From Devosia limi DSM 17137 (lineage in GTDB: Bacteria > Pseudomonadota > Alphaproteobacteria > Rhizobiales > Devosiaceae): a stretch of DNA of 64,000 nt. Below, piece after piece: positions 36,597-45,367 of the stretch. Every line of letters begins with the position of its first letter. The stretch's first letter is position 1. Where the stretch lies: NCBI RefSeq assembly GCF_900128975.1, contig NZ_FQVC01000007.1, forward strand, positions 203,294-267,293, read 5' to 3'. The notes beneath the pieces are model-generated. The model saw nothing but the letters and a program-made list of their open reading frames with translations, was not told where the DNA came from and ran no database searches. Made by a program: the position numbers and the translations under genes.

Positions 36597-37052
36597 ATGT
36601 CGTTCAAGTTCGCTTTCTCCGTCGCAATGATGGCATTGACCGCCACGCTGCTGGGCGGCCAGACCGCGGCCCTCGCCCAGGATGGCGCGCCGATCTCGGT
36701 CAATGTGAACATGGCGCGGGTTCTGCGCATCAATGCCCCGGCCGCCACGATCATCGTCGGCAATCCGGGGGTCGCCGACGTCACCATCCAGGACCCGCAG
36801 ACCCTGGTCCTTACCGGCAAGAGCTTTGGCCAGACCAATCTCATCGTGCTCGACAATGTCGGCAACCCGATTGCCGATACGCTCATCGATGTCGTGCAGA
36901 TGCAGGGCGTCCTGACCGTTTACCAGGGCGGCGGCCGGACCAGCCTGACCTGCGCACCGGTCTGCCACCCGACCATCATGATCGGCGACGATACCGATTT
37001 CACTGCCGACAACATTGCCTCCTCGCAGATGGTCAGGTCCACCGCCAATTGA
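36597..37052 (+). CDS. Secreted protein with a stand-alone pilus-assembly (secretin N-terminal) domain
   Basis: 151 residues. Signal peptide ending near A-L-A-Q-D. The remainder resembles the N-terminal domain of CpaC (A-R-V-L-R-I-N-A-P-A-A-T-I-I-V-G-N-P-G-V-A-D-V and T-G-K-S-F-G-Q-T-N-L-I-V-L-D) without any secretin channel. The C-terminus carries a C-A-P-V-C pair that could form a disulphide. It is probably periplasmic and associated with the pilus machine; its exact role is unknown. Confidence 0.85.
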   Translation: MSFKFAFSVAMMALTATLLGGQTAALAQDGAPISVNVNMARVLRINAPAATIIVGNPGVADVTIQDPQTLVLTGKSFGQTNLIVLDNVGNPIADTLIDVVQMQGVLTVYQGGGRTSLTCAPVCHPTIMIGDDTDFTADNIASSQMVRSTAN

Positions 37053-37175
37053 GCGGCCGCCGGGTCTTAATACGCGATTAACCGCGTTATCCTTCCAATC
37101 CCCCGATCAGCACTTTTCCTAACGTTCAATTAGCCAAGGCGCACTAGCGTTCGATCGCTAGGATTGAGCGCCGCC

Positions 37176-37820
37176 ATGAACAAGACCACGCCATCGCTGT
37201 TGGACCGTCTCCGCATGGTCGCGCGCCGCAATCGCTTTGCCCGCGATGAGCGCGGCGTGACCATGATCGAGTTCGGCCTGCTGGCTGTCCCGTTCTTTGC
37301 CATTCTGGGCGCCATCCTGGAAACCTCGGTGGTGTTTCTCGCCGGCCAGGTGCTGGACAGTTCGGTCAATAATGCCAGTCGCCTGATCCGCACCGGACAG
37401 GCCGGCAACTTCACGATCGAGCGGTTCCAGAAGACAATCTGCGACAATCTCTACGGCATGTTCCGCGACTGCGACCAGTTGCGGATCAATGTCAACAATG
37501 TCACCGATTTCACGTCGACGATCATCACCTCCCCAATCGTCACCCCCTGCGCGGCGGAGTGCAGCTGGGCCATCCCGGCCCAGTATGACCCCGGACAGGG
37601 CGGCAGCATCATCATGGTCCGGGTCTATTACAAATGGCCGGTGATCCTGAACTGGCCCGATGCGCTGCTGCCGGGAGGCTTCACGCTTGCCGACCAGCCC
37701 GATGGATCGCGGCTGCTGGGGGCCGTGCGCATTTTCCGCAATGAGCCCTTTACCGGCAGCGGCAGCGGCAGCGGCAGCGGCAGCGGCACTGGCACTGGCG
37801 GTTCGGGGAGCGGAACATGA
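37176..37820 (+). CDS. TadE-like pseudopilin with Gly-Ser repeat tail
   Basis: 214 residues. The N-terminal TadE motif R-D-E-R-G-V-T-M-I-E-F-G-L-L-A-V-P-F has the prepilin-type hydrophobic helix. A periplasmic domain with several cysteines follows, then a C-terminal (G-S)n/(G-T)n tail from a DNA hexamer repeat. Start chosen at ATG 37176; a TTG at 37164 is in frame. The stop overlaps the next gene (ATGA). It is likely processed by CpaA and used as a minor pilus component. Confidence 0.88.
   Translation: MNKTTPSLLDRLRMVARRNRFARDERGVTMIEFGLLAVPFFAILGAILETSVVFLAGQVLDSSVNNASRLIRTGQAGNFTIERFQKTICDNLYGMFRDCDQLRINVNNVTDFTSTIITSPIVTPCAAECSWAIPAQYDPGQGGSIIMVRVYYKWPVILNWPDALLPGGFTLADQPDGSRLLGAVRIFRNEPFTGSGSGSGSGSGTGTGGSGSGT
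37755..37796 (+). repeat. GGCAGC/GGCACT hexanucleotide tandem repeat inside the TadE-like gene
   Basis: Five exact GGCAGC units (37755-37784) followed by two GGCACT units (37785-37796), encoding G-S and G-T dipeptides near the C-terminus. Being in multiples of three, slippage would change tail length without frameshift. Confidence 0.9.
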
Positions 37821-38380
37821 GCGTGTGGTCGCGGGCCCGCGCCCTCCTTGCCCGGTTCTGGAGCCGCCATGACGGCGTCGCTGCCGTCGAATTCGCGATG
37901 ATCGCGCCGATCATGCTGCTGGTCTATCTCGGCAGTATGGAAGGCAGTGCCCTGCTCACCATGGACCGAAGGATACAGACCATTTCCAATTCGGTGGGCG
38001 ACCTTGTCGCCCGCGGCAAGGACAGGGTCTCCATGTCGGAGATCGACGACTATTTCACCGCCGCCAGGATCATCATGGCGCCCTATTCGACAAGCGGACT
38101 GGTCCAGCGGGTCGTCTCGGTACAGGTGGATAAGGACGGCAAGGGCGTGGTGCGCTGGTCGCGCGATTCCGGCAAGGCCGTCCCCTATGCCAAGGGCACG
38201 AGCTACGCACTGCCCGCCGAGATCACCGATATCGCCAGGGAAGGCTTCGTTATCGTCGCCGAGGCCACCATGCCCTATACGCCGCTGACGGGGCTGGTGT
38301 TCAATCAGCAATACACGCTCTATCGCGAGAACTTCTATATGCCGCGCTTCGGCAATGAGATCGAGCTGCTGGCGCAATAG
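37817..38380 (+). CDS. TadE/TadG-family pseudopilin
   Basis: 187 residues. TadE-like N-terminus R-H-D-G-V-A-A-V-E-F-A-M-I-A-P-I-M-L-L with the conserved Glu, then a soluble domain. The start overlaps the upstream TadE-like stop by four bases, so the two are translationally coupled and may form a heteromer. Confidence 0.9.
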   Translation: MSVWSRARALLARFWSRHDGVAAVEFAMIAPIMLLVYLGSMEGSALLTMDRRIQTISNSVGDLVARGKDRVSMSEIDDYFTAARIIMAPYSTSGLVQRVVSVQVDKDGKGVVRWSRDSGKAVPYAKGTSYALPAEITDIAREGFVIVAEATMPYTPLTGLVFNQQYTLYRENFYMPRFGNEIELLAQ

Positions 38381-38451
38381 CGTCGGCTTGCACGCTCCGG
38401 GCGAGCATGCCACAAGCCGAACAGTGCTTCCTCCATACCGGTGGTTTTTCC

Positions 38452-39075
38452 ATGAGCGATGATACGCTGATCCCCGTCTTCGACCTGGGCAATGTCTTTG
38501 TCGACTGGAACCCGATGCATCTGTTCCGCAAACTCTTCGACACCGAAGAGGAAGCGCTGTGGTTCCACCAGAACATCTGCACCGGCGACTGGAACCTGGA
38601 ATTCGATGCCGGCGAAATCTATGCCGAAGGCGTTGCCAAGCTGATCACCCGCTTTCCCAAATACTGGCGCGAGATCCAGGCGTTCGACCAGCGCTGGAAG
38701 GAAACCGTCGGCGGTTTGATCCAGGGCACGATCGATATCCATGACGAGCTGGTCGAGCAGGAAATCCCGACCTTTGCCATCACCAACTTCTCCTGGGAGA
38801 AGTGGGTTTCGTGCCTGGGCGAGTGGCCATTCCTTGAAAAATTCGATGGTGTCGTGGTCTCGGGCCTCGAAAACCTGGTCAAGCCCGATCCGCGCATCTA
38901 CCGCGTGTTCTGCGAGCGCTACGGCATGGCCCCTGAAAGCTGCGTCTTCATCGATGACAGCGAGCCCAATGTGATCGCCGCCCGCAAGTTCGGCATGCAT
39001 GCGATCCACTTCACCTCGCCCGAAGCCCTGCGCAAGGAACTGATCGCGCTCGGCCTGCCGCTCAAGGCGCAGTAA
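38452..39075 (+). CDS. HAD-superfamily hydrolase (haloacid dehalogenase-like)
   Basis: 207 residues. HAD motifs in order: F-D-L-G-N-V (I; nucleophile Asp region), I-T-N-F-S (II), K-P-D-P-R-I-Y (III Lys) and F-I-D-D-S-E-P-N (IV). The C1-cap layout resembles the YihX/alpha-D-glucose-1-phosphatase-like group; the substrate is not predictable. Start ATG 38452 puts motif I in the usual place; an ATG at 38407 is also in frame. Confidence 0.88.
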   Translation: MSDDTLIPVFDLGNVFVDWNPMHLFRKLFDTEEEALWFHQNICTGDWNLEFDAGEIYAEGVAKLITRFPKYWREIQAFDQRWKETVGGLIQGTIDIHDELVEQEIPTFAITNFSWEKWVSCLGEWPFLEKFDGVVVSGLENLVKPDPRIYRVFCERYGMAPESCVFIDDSEPNVIAARKFGMHAIHFTSPEALRKELIALGLPLKAQ

Positions 39076-39108
39076 GGGCGGGCGCCCCGCCGGCTCCCCT
39101 CGACATCA

Positions 39109-39174
39109 CTCGGGCTTGACCCAAGCGGCCGCCCCGTCACCTCATCGCCAGAGCCCTCGGGTCAAACCCGGGGG
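39109..39174. repeat. Degenerate REP-like composite (CTTGA / TCAAA loops)
   Basis: CTCGGG-CTTGA-CCCAAG (39109-39125) and CCCTCGGG-TCAAA-CCCGGGGG (39154-39174) repeat the two-hairpin layout seen at 7339-7412, with mutated arms. It lies between the convergent HAD and upp genes. Confidence 0.6.
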
Positions 39175-39242
39175 TGAAGATTGGCGACGTGGCGACGGCA
39201 AGTGTGATGCCGGGGCGGCAAATACAGAGGCGGAAAGCGCTG

Positions 39243-39887
39243 CTATTTCGTCCCATACATGCGGTCACCGGCGTCGCCGAGGCCGGGGATGATATAGCCC
39301 TTCTCGTTGAGATGGCTGTCGATGCTGGCGGTGAAGATCGGCACGTCGGGATGGTGCTCGCCGAAGCGCTTGATGCCTTCGGGTGCCGCCAGCAGGCACA
39401 GGAACCGGATATTGTTGGCGCCGCGTTCCTTGAGCTTGTCGATGGCCGCAGTGGCCGAATTGGCCGTGGCCAGCATGGGATCGACGACGATGATCAGGCG
39501 GTCTTCAAGGTTGGACGGCGCCTTGAAATAGTATTCGACCGGCAGCAGCGTCTCATGGTCGCGATAGATGCCGATATGGGCGACCCGCGCCGCGGGAACG
39601 AGGTCGAGCATGCCATCGAGCAGGCCATTGCCGGCGCGCAGGATCGAGGCAAAGACCAGCTTCTTGCCCTTGATGGTGGGCGACATCATCTCGGTCATCG
39701 GCGTGTCGATCGGGATCATCTGCAGTTCGAGATCGCGCGTCACCTCATAGCACATCAGATGGGCGATCTCGCGCAGCAGGCGCCGGAACCCCGCGATGGA
39801 TGTGCCCTTGTCGCGCATGATCGTCAGCTTGTGCTGGATCAGCGGGTGATCGAGGACGGTGACGTTTTCGCGGCTGACATCGTGCAT
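39243..39887 (-). CDS. upp: Uracil phosphoribosyltransferase
   Basis: 214 residues. PRPP-binding loop [16 protein letters not shown] and C-terminal uracil site [13 protein letters not shown]. It converts uracil released by pyrimidine nucleoside phosphorolysis to UMP. It is last in the nucleoside salvage operon, 21 nt after deoB. Start 39887 preferred; ATG at 39896 possible. Confidence 0.96.
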   Translation of the reverse strand: MHDVSRENVTVLDHPLIQHKLTIMRDKGTSIAGFRRLLREIAHLMCYEVTRDLELQMIPIDTPMTEMMSPTIKGKKLVFASILRAGNGLLDGMLDLVPAARVAHIGIYRDHETLLPVEYYFKAPSNLEDRLIIVVDPMLATANSATAAIDKLKERGANNIRFLCLLAAPEGIKRFGEHHPDVPIFTASIDSHLNEKGYIIPGLGDAGDRMYGTK

Positions 39888-39908
39888 CGGAACCATCCAT
39901 TGGTGAGG

Positions 39909-41126
39909 CTAAAGGAAGCTTTTGCCGTTTTGGCCGGGCGCCAGGCCGAGCCAATGGGCAATGCTTTCGCCAATATCGGCGAAGGTCGAACGAATGCCAA
40001 TCTCGCCCTGTGACAGGCTTGGGGAAAACACCAGGATCGGCACCTGTTCGCGGGTGTGATCGGTGCCGGGCCAGGTCGGATCATTGCCATGATCGGCGGT
40101 GAGGATCAGCAGGTCGTCATGCGCCATTTTGGCGATCAGCTCGGGCAGGCGCGCGTCGAACTTTTCCAGCGCATCGGCATAGCCGGGCACATCGCGGCGA
40201 TGGCCGAACTCGGAGTCGAAATCGACGAAATTGGTCATGATGAACGCCCGGTCGCCGGCCATTTCCAGCGCTTCGAGCGTCTTGTCGAACAATTGCATCA
40301 GCCCGGTGCCCTTGAGCTTGTGGGTCACGCCATGGCCGGCATAAATGTCGGATATCTTGCCGATGGCGAACACCTGGTGGCCGGCATCCTTGTTGCGATC
40401 CAGCAGCGTCGGCGCCGGCGGCGCGATGGCGAAGTCGCGGCGATTGCCGGTCCGCTTGAAGCTGGCCGCATTCTCGCCAATGAAGGGGCGGGCGATTACC
40501 CGGCCGATCATCAGCGGCGCCGTCAGCTCGAAGGCGATCTGGCAAATTTCATAGAGCCGCTCCAGGCCGAAATGGCTTTCGTGCGCGGCGATCTGGAAGA
40601 CGCTGTCGATCGAGGTGTAGCAGATGGGCTTGCCCGTGCGGATCGACTCCTCGCCCAACTCGGCGATGATGGTGGTGCCCGAGGCATGCTCGTCGCCCAG
40701 AATGCCGGGCAGCCTGGCGCGCTTGATGAACTCTTCGATCAGCTCGGGCGGAAAGGTGGGCTCGGTCTGGGGAAAATAGCCCCATTCAAACGGCACGGGC
40801 ACCCCGGCGATTTCCCAATGGCCCGATGGCGTATCCTTGCCCTTGGAGACCTCGCGCCCGACGCCGAAACGGCCGCCCGTGGCTGTGGCCGACAGGCCGG
40901 GCGGCAGCGTGCCGGTCGATAGCTGGATGGCGGCGCCAATGCCCAGCGCATCCAGGTTGGGCACATGGAGCGGACCGCTGCGCAGGCCCGCGCGATCGGC
41001 CTTGCCGGCGGCGGCGTGTTCGGCGATATGGCCGAAGGTGTTGGCGCCGGTATCGCCATAAGCCGCCGCGTCCGGGGCGCCGCCAATACCGACGCTGTCG
41101 AGAATGCACAAAATGGCGCGTGGCAT
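39909..41126 (-). CDS. deoB: Phosphopentomutase
   Basis: 405 residues, alkaline-phosphatase-like metalloenzyme. N-terminal [23 protein letters not shown] and C-terminal T-A-D-H-G-N-D-P-T are typical metal-site stretches. It interconverts (deoxy)ribose-1-P and -5-P, feeding DeoC. It lies between deoA and upp. Confidence 0.97.
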   Translation of the reverse strand: MPRAILCILDSVGIGGAPDAAAYGDTGANTFGHIAEHAAAGKADRAGLRSGPLHVPNLDALGIGAAIQLSTGTLPPGLSATATGGRFGVGREVSKGKDTPSGHWEIAGVPVPFEWGYFPQTEPTFPPELIEEFIKRARLPGILGDEHASGTTIIAELGEESIRTGKPICYTSIDSVFQIAAHESHFGLERLYEICQIAFELTAPLMIGRVIARPFIGENAASFKRTGNRRDFAIAPPAPTLLDRNKDAGHQVFAIGKISDIYAGHGVTHKLKGTGLMQLFDKTLEALEMAGDRAFIMTNFVDFDSEFGHRRDVPGYADALEKFDARLPELIAKMAHDDLLILTADHGNDPTWPGTDHTREQVPILVFSPSLSQGEIGIRSTFADIGESIAHWLGLAPGQNGKSFL

Positions 41127-41195
41127 GGTGGAACTCCTCGGACGTTTATCTGCTCGGCTTCATCCCCGCTCAGGCGGGCGTGACATTGTGGGTCG

Positions 41196-42515
41196 CTAGG
41201 CTGGTGAAATGGCGTCGGCAATCAGGGGATAATGCGGCGCGGTGTCGCCCAGCCGATAGGCGGCTTGGAGGCGACGGGTGGCATCCTCCGCCGAAGCTTC
41301 GTCACGGGCGTGAATACGGGCGATCGGCGTCGCGCTGTCCACCCTGGCGCCCAGCCCTGCCAGGCGGTCGAAGCCCACTGTGTGGTCGATGCTGTCGGTC
41401 GGCATGGTGCGGCCGCCACCCAGCGCCACCACCGCCATGCCGACGCCCTTGGTGTCGATCGCGCTGACTGTCCCCTGCCCTTGGGCAAACACATCGCGGA
41501 TGATCGGCGCGGGTTGCAGGTACCGGTCCATGTTCTCGATGAAATCGGCGGGACCACCCAATGCGGCGACCATGGCGGCGAAGCGCTCGGTGGCGCGGCC
41601 GCTGGCCAGCGCTTCGTCCACCAGCCTGCGCCCAGCCTCGACACTGGGCGCGACGCCCGTCATCTCGGCAACCACGGCGCAGAGCGCGAGCGTGACGTCC
41701 TTGAGGCGTGGATCCCGATGCGCGCCGGTGAGGAAATCGACGGCATTGCGCACCTCGAGGCCATTGCCGGCGGCCGATGCCAGCGGCTCGTTCATGTCGG
41801 TGATCAGGGCCGAGGTCTTGAGCCCGGCGCCATTGGCGACTTCGACAAGGCTCTGCGCCAGCGCGCGGGATTTTTCCAGCGTCGGCATGAAGGCGCCCGA
41901 GCCGGTCTTGACGTCGAGCACCAGCGCGCCAAGCCCGGCCGCCAGCTTCTTGGATAGGATCGAGGCGGTGATCAGTGAGATGGATTCCACCGTGCCGGTG
42001 ACGTCGCGGATGGCATAGAGCGCCTTGTCGGCTGGCGCGAGGTCGGCGGTCTGGCCGATAATGGCGCAGCCGGCCTCGCGCACCACCTTGCGGAACAACG
42101 CATTGTCCGGGCTGGTGGTGTAGCCGGGGATGGAGTCGAACTTATCGAGCGTGCCGCCGGTATGGCCGAGGCCGCGCCCGGAAATCATCGGCACATAGAT
42201 GCCGATGGCCGCCAGGATCGGCGCCAGCATCAGGCTGACATTGTCGCCGACGCCGCCGGTCGAATGCTTGTCGGCCACCGGACCATCCAGATCGGACCAG
42301 TCGAGCACCGTGCCGCTGTCACGCATGGCTGTTGTCAGCGCCACGCGTTCGGGCATGGACATGTCGTTGAAATAGACCGCCATGGCCAAGGCGGCTGCCT
42401 GGGCATGGGACACACTGCCCTTGGAAAAGCCGGCGATGAATTCGGCAATTTCGCTGGCGCTGAGGGCGTGGCCGTCACGCTTTCTGGCGATGACTTCCTG
42501 GGGCAGGAAAACCAT
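41196..42515 (-). CDS. deoA: Thymidine phosphorylase
   Basis: 439 residues. Pyrimidine nucleoside phosphorylase fingerprint: [26 protein letters not shown], and the [11 protein letters not shown] phosphate/Lys motif. It splits thymidine/deoxyuridine to base and deoxyribose-1-P. It directly abuts the upstream small gene with no gap. A 69-nt gap to deoB contains a degenerate GC-rich palindrome. Confidence 0.97.
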   Translation of the reverse strand: MVFLPQEVIARKRDGHALSASEIAEFIAGFSKGSVSHAQAAALAMAVYFNDMSMPERVALTTAMRDSGTVLDWSDLDGPVADKHSTGGVGDNVSLMLAPILAAIGIYVPMISGRGLGHTGGTLDKFDSIPGYTTSPDNALFRKVVREAGCAIIGQTADLAPADKALYAIRDVTGTVESISLITASILSKKLAAGLGALVLDVKTGSGAFMPTLEKSRALAQSLVEVANGAGLKTSALITDMNEPLASAAGNGLEVRNAVDFLTGAHRDPRLKDVTLALCAVVAEMTGVAPSVEAGRRLVDEALASGRATERFAAMVAALGGPADFIENMDRYLQPAPIIRDVFAQGQGTVSAIDTKGVGMAVVALGGGRTMPTDSIDHTVGFDRLAGLGARVDSATPIARIHARDEASAEDATRRLQAAYRLGDTAPHYPLIADAISPA

Positions 42516-42815
42516 TCAATGTCCTGACTGCAGGCGATAGAGCCTGACGGGTGCCGGCGTGCGGGCGATGACTTTCTTGGCTTCGAGATCGAGCTGGACG
42601 CATTTGACCCACCAGCCCGCCGTGTCGCCGCCCGGAAACAGCGCCTCGGGCAGGTGCGGTTTGACTGCGGCGATGATATCGGCAACCGGCATGCCGGGCG
42701 CCACATCCGGCAGCACCTGCAACACCGCCGCCTTCATGGCCGCATATTTGTCGGCATCGACCCGATAGGTCTTGCCCGGCTGGCCAACATTTTCGACGTC
42801 GATCTTGTCTGCCAT
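42516..42815 (-). CDS. DUF6958-like small conserved protein
   Basis: 99 residues. The pattern I-D-V-E-N-V-G-Q-P-G-K-T-Y-R-V-D, P-H-L-P-E-A-L-F-P-G-G-D-T-A-G-W-W-V-K and Q-L-D-L-E-A-K resembles, from memory, small uncharacterised proteins of the DUF6958 group, possibly winged-helix folded. It is squeezed between the ALDH and deoA genes with gaps of 1 and 0 nt, so it is surely in the operon. Function unknown; a regulator or accessory of deoxynucleoside catabolism is conceivable. Confidence 0.75.
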   Translation of the reverse strand: MADKIDVENVGQPGKTYRVDADKYAAMKAAVLQVLPDVAPGMPVADIIAAVKPHLPEALFPGGDTAGWWVKCVQLDLEAKKVIARTPAPVRLYRLQSGH

Positions 42816-42816
42816 T

Positions 42817-45186
42817 TCAAGCCCCGTATGGAATCCAGACATTCTTGATCTGCGTTGCCTTGGCGAGGAAGTAATCGCCCTCGAACTTCTGGCGGTCGGT
42901 CAGGTCATAGCCCAGGCCCCGGCTGGTCCAGGTCTGCTTCACATTGGTGATCGAGGCCTTTTCGACCATGGTCGAAGCCTGACTGGAGCCCATGAACCAC
43001 AGCGCATCGACGCCATCATGCTCGGCCAGCGTCTTGGCTAGGCTTGCCGCATCGCCGGTGACGATGTTGATGACGCCATTGGGCACGTCGGAAGTTTCGA
43101 TGGCCTGATAGAGATCGGTGACGCTGAGCGGCGCCGTCTCGGAGGGCACCAGCACCACCGGATTGCCCATGGCCAAGGCCGGAGCGATCAGGGCAATCGA
43201 GCCCAGCAGCGGCAGGTCGGGGCCTGCAACAATGCCCATGACGCCGATGGGTTCGACCATGGCGGCCGCAACGGCGCGCAGCGGCGGATTATGCACGGCG
43301 CCATCATATTTGTCGGCCCAGGCGGCGAAGGCGAACAGCCGCTCGACCGAGGCAGCAACTTCCGCTGTCCCGCTCTTGCCGGTCTGTGCCTTGATGCGCT
43401 CGGCAAATTCGTCGCGGCGATAGTCGAGATTTTCGGCGAGGAAATAGAGGATCTGGGCGCGGGCATGGGCTGTGCTATTGCCCCAGCTCAGTGCCCCGCG
43501 CGCGGCTTCCACGGCATTGCGGATATCCTTGCGATTGCCGTCGCCGACTTCGCCGACAAGATTGCCATTGGGGCCATAAACAGCGCGCGAATAGCCGCTA
43601 TCGGGCCGCGCCTGCTTGCCGCCGATATACATCTTGGCGGTCTGGTCGAGATGGCCATTATCAAGCGGATTGTCGAACTTGGGCGCAGCAGCCTTGGGGG
43701 CAGTGGCAGCCTTGAGGTCCTTTTCCCACACGGGCTTGAGGTAAGCCGCCATGCCTTCGCGGCCACCCTCGCGGCCAAAGCCGCTTTCCTTGTAGCCACC
43801 GAAGCCGACTGCGGCGTCGAAATTATTGGTGCCATTGATCCAGACCACGCCGGCCTTGATCTTGGGGGCGATATCGAGCGCCAGATTGATGTTCTCGCTC
43901 CACACCGTCGCGGCGAGGCCATATTTCGTATTGTTGGCCAGCGCCACCGCTTCCTCGGGGGTGCGGAAGCTCATCGCCACCAGCACCGGCCCGAAGATTT
44001 CCTCGGCCACCAGCGTATTGGCAGGCGAGACATTGGTGACCAGCGCCGGCTTGAGGAAACACCCGACCGACGGGATCGCCCCATCGGGTTCATAGACCAC
44101 CGCGCCTTCAGCCAGGCCGCGCTGCATCAGATCGCGGATACGCTCGACCTGCACCGGGGCGACCAGCGCCCCGATATCGACCGATTTATCCAGGGGATCG
44201 CCGACGCGGAGGCTGGCCATGCGCAGCTTGAGCTTGGTGATGAAGCGCTCCTCGATGCTTTCCTGCACCAGAAGACGCGAGCCAGCACAGCACACCTGCC
44301 CCTGATTGAACCAGATGGCATCGACCAGACCCTCGATGGCGCTGTCGATATCGGCGTCCTCGAAGACGATATAGGGGCTCTTGCCCCCCAGCTCGAGGCT
44401 GAGGCCCTTGCCCGACCCGGCCGTGGCGGCGCGGATGGCCTTGCCGACTTCGGTCGAGCCGGTAAAGGCGATCTTGTCGATCCCTTCATGGGCGACGATG
44501 GCCTGCCCGGTTTCGCCGGCGCCGGTGACGATATTGACCACGCCCTTGGGCAGGCCGGCGCGCTCGCAGATTTCGGCGAACAGCAGCGCCGTCAGCGAGG
44601 TGAACTCGGCCGGCTTGAGGATCACCGTATTGCCGGCGGCCAGCGCCGGGGCAATTTTCCAGGCCAGCATCAGCAGCGGGAAATTCCACGGAATGATCTG
44701 CCCGCAGACGCCATAGGGCACATGGCCCGGAAACTCGCGGTCGAGATGCTGGGCCCAGCCAGCATGGTGGTAGAAATGGCGCGCCACCAGCGGAATATCG
44801 ATATCGCGGCTTTCGCGGATCGGCTTGCCATTGTCCATGGTCTCGAGCACTGCGAACAGGCGCGCATGCTTCTGGATGGCGCGGGCAATGGCATAGAGAT
44901 ATTTTCCGCGCTCATAGCCCGATAGCCCGCTCCAGCCCTTGAAGGCCGCGCGGGCGGCCTTGACCGCCTTGTCGACATCCTCGGCCGTGCCATCGGTAAT
45001 CTGCGCCAGGGTCTTGCCCGTCGCCGGATTGTCCGAGGCAAAGGTCGTGCCCGGCTTGGTCCACTTGCCATCGATGAAATGCCCAAAGGCGCGGCCATGG
45101 CTTTCCAGCCAGGCATTGGCCTGATCCGGACCTTCCGGTGCCGGGCCGTAATCGAGGGTCTCAAAGATTTGCGCGATCTTGTTCAT
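42817..45186 (-). CDS. Double-domain aldehyde dehydrogenase (ALDH16-like)
   Basis: 789 residues. Residues about 20-490 form a full ALDH: I-I-P-W-N-F-P-L-L, F-T-G-S-T-E-V-G, L-E-L-G-G-K-S-P (catalytic Glu) and F-N-Q-G-Q-V-C-C-A-G-S-R (catalytic Cys). Residues about 505-789 are a second ALDH-like domain lacking any cysteine and most of a catalytic domain, as in ALDH16 proteins of about 800 residues. ATG 45186 has AAGGAGAA upstream. It follows deoC in the operon and most simply oxidises the acetaldehyde DeoC releases; that role is inference. Confidence 0.88.
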   Translation of the reverse strand: MNKIAQIFETLDYGPAPEGPDQANAWLESHGRAFGHFIDGKWTKPGTTFASDNPATGKTLAQITDGTAEDVDKAVKAARAAFKGWSGLSGYERGKYLYAIARAIQKHARLFAVLETMDNGKPIRESRDIDIPLVARHFYHHAGWAQHLDREFPGHVPYGVCGQIIPWNFPLLMLAWKIAPALAAGNTVILKPAEFTSLTALLFAEICERAGLPKGVVNIVTGAGETGQAIVAHEGIDKIAFTGSTEVGKAIRAATAGSGKGLSLELGGKSPYIVFEDADIDSAIEGLVDAIWFNQGQVCCAGSRLLVQESIEERFITKLKLRMASLRVGDPLDKSVDIGALVAPVQVERIRDLMQRGLAEGAVVYEPDGAIPSVGCFLKPALVTNVSPANTLVAEEIFGPVLVAMSFRTPEEAVALANNTKYGLAATVWSENINLALDIAPKIKAGVVWINGTNNFDAAVGFGGYKESGFGREGGREGMAAYLKPVWEKDLKAATAPKAAAPKFDNPLDNGHLDQTAKMYIGGKQARPDSGYSRAVYGPNGNLVGEVGDGNRKDIRNAVEAARGALSWGNSTAHARAQILYFLAENLDYRRDEFAERIKAQTGKSGTAEVAASVERLFAFAAWADKYDGAVHNPPLRAVAAAMVEPIGVMGIVAGPDLPLLGSIALIAPALAMGNPVVLVPSETAPLSVTDLYQAIETSDVPNGVINIVTGDAASLAKTLAEHDGVDALWFMGSSQASTMVEKASITNVKQTWTSRGLGYDLTDRQKFEGDYFLAKATQIKNVWIPYGA

Positions 45187-45223
45187 GTCGTTCTCCTTGT
45201 CAGCGCAGGACCCCGCCACCACC

Positions 45224-45311
45224 GTCATCACCGGGCTTGTCCCGGTGATCCATCTACGCGCTCAAAGCATGCGAAACTCAGATGGATTGCCGGGACAAGC
45301 CCGGCAATGAC
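45224..45311. repeat. REP-like composite of two facing hairpins (CTTGT / ACAAG loops)
   Basis: Hairpin 1 (45227-45249) is ATCACCGGG-CTTGT-CCCGGTGAT; hairpin 2 (45286-45308) is ATTGCCGGG-ACAAG-CCCGGCAAT, 36 nt apart, with complementary loops. It sits in the deoC-ALDH gap of the nucleoside operon, so it is transcribed within that mRNA. Confidence 0.8.
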
Positions 45312-45367
45312 GATGGAAACGAAAGCTGTGCCTCCTCCTCAATTCATTGGCATGGGTTGCGACGCCG

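Noticed and set aside
42817..45186. ALDH as a chimeric assembly artefact of two genes
   Set aside because: The frame is continuous and the length and domain layout fit the known ALDH16 form, so a natural double-domain enzyme is more likely.
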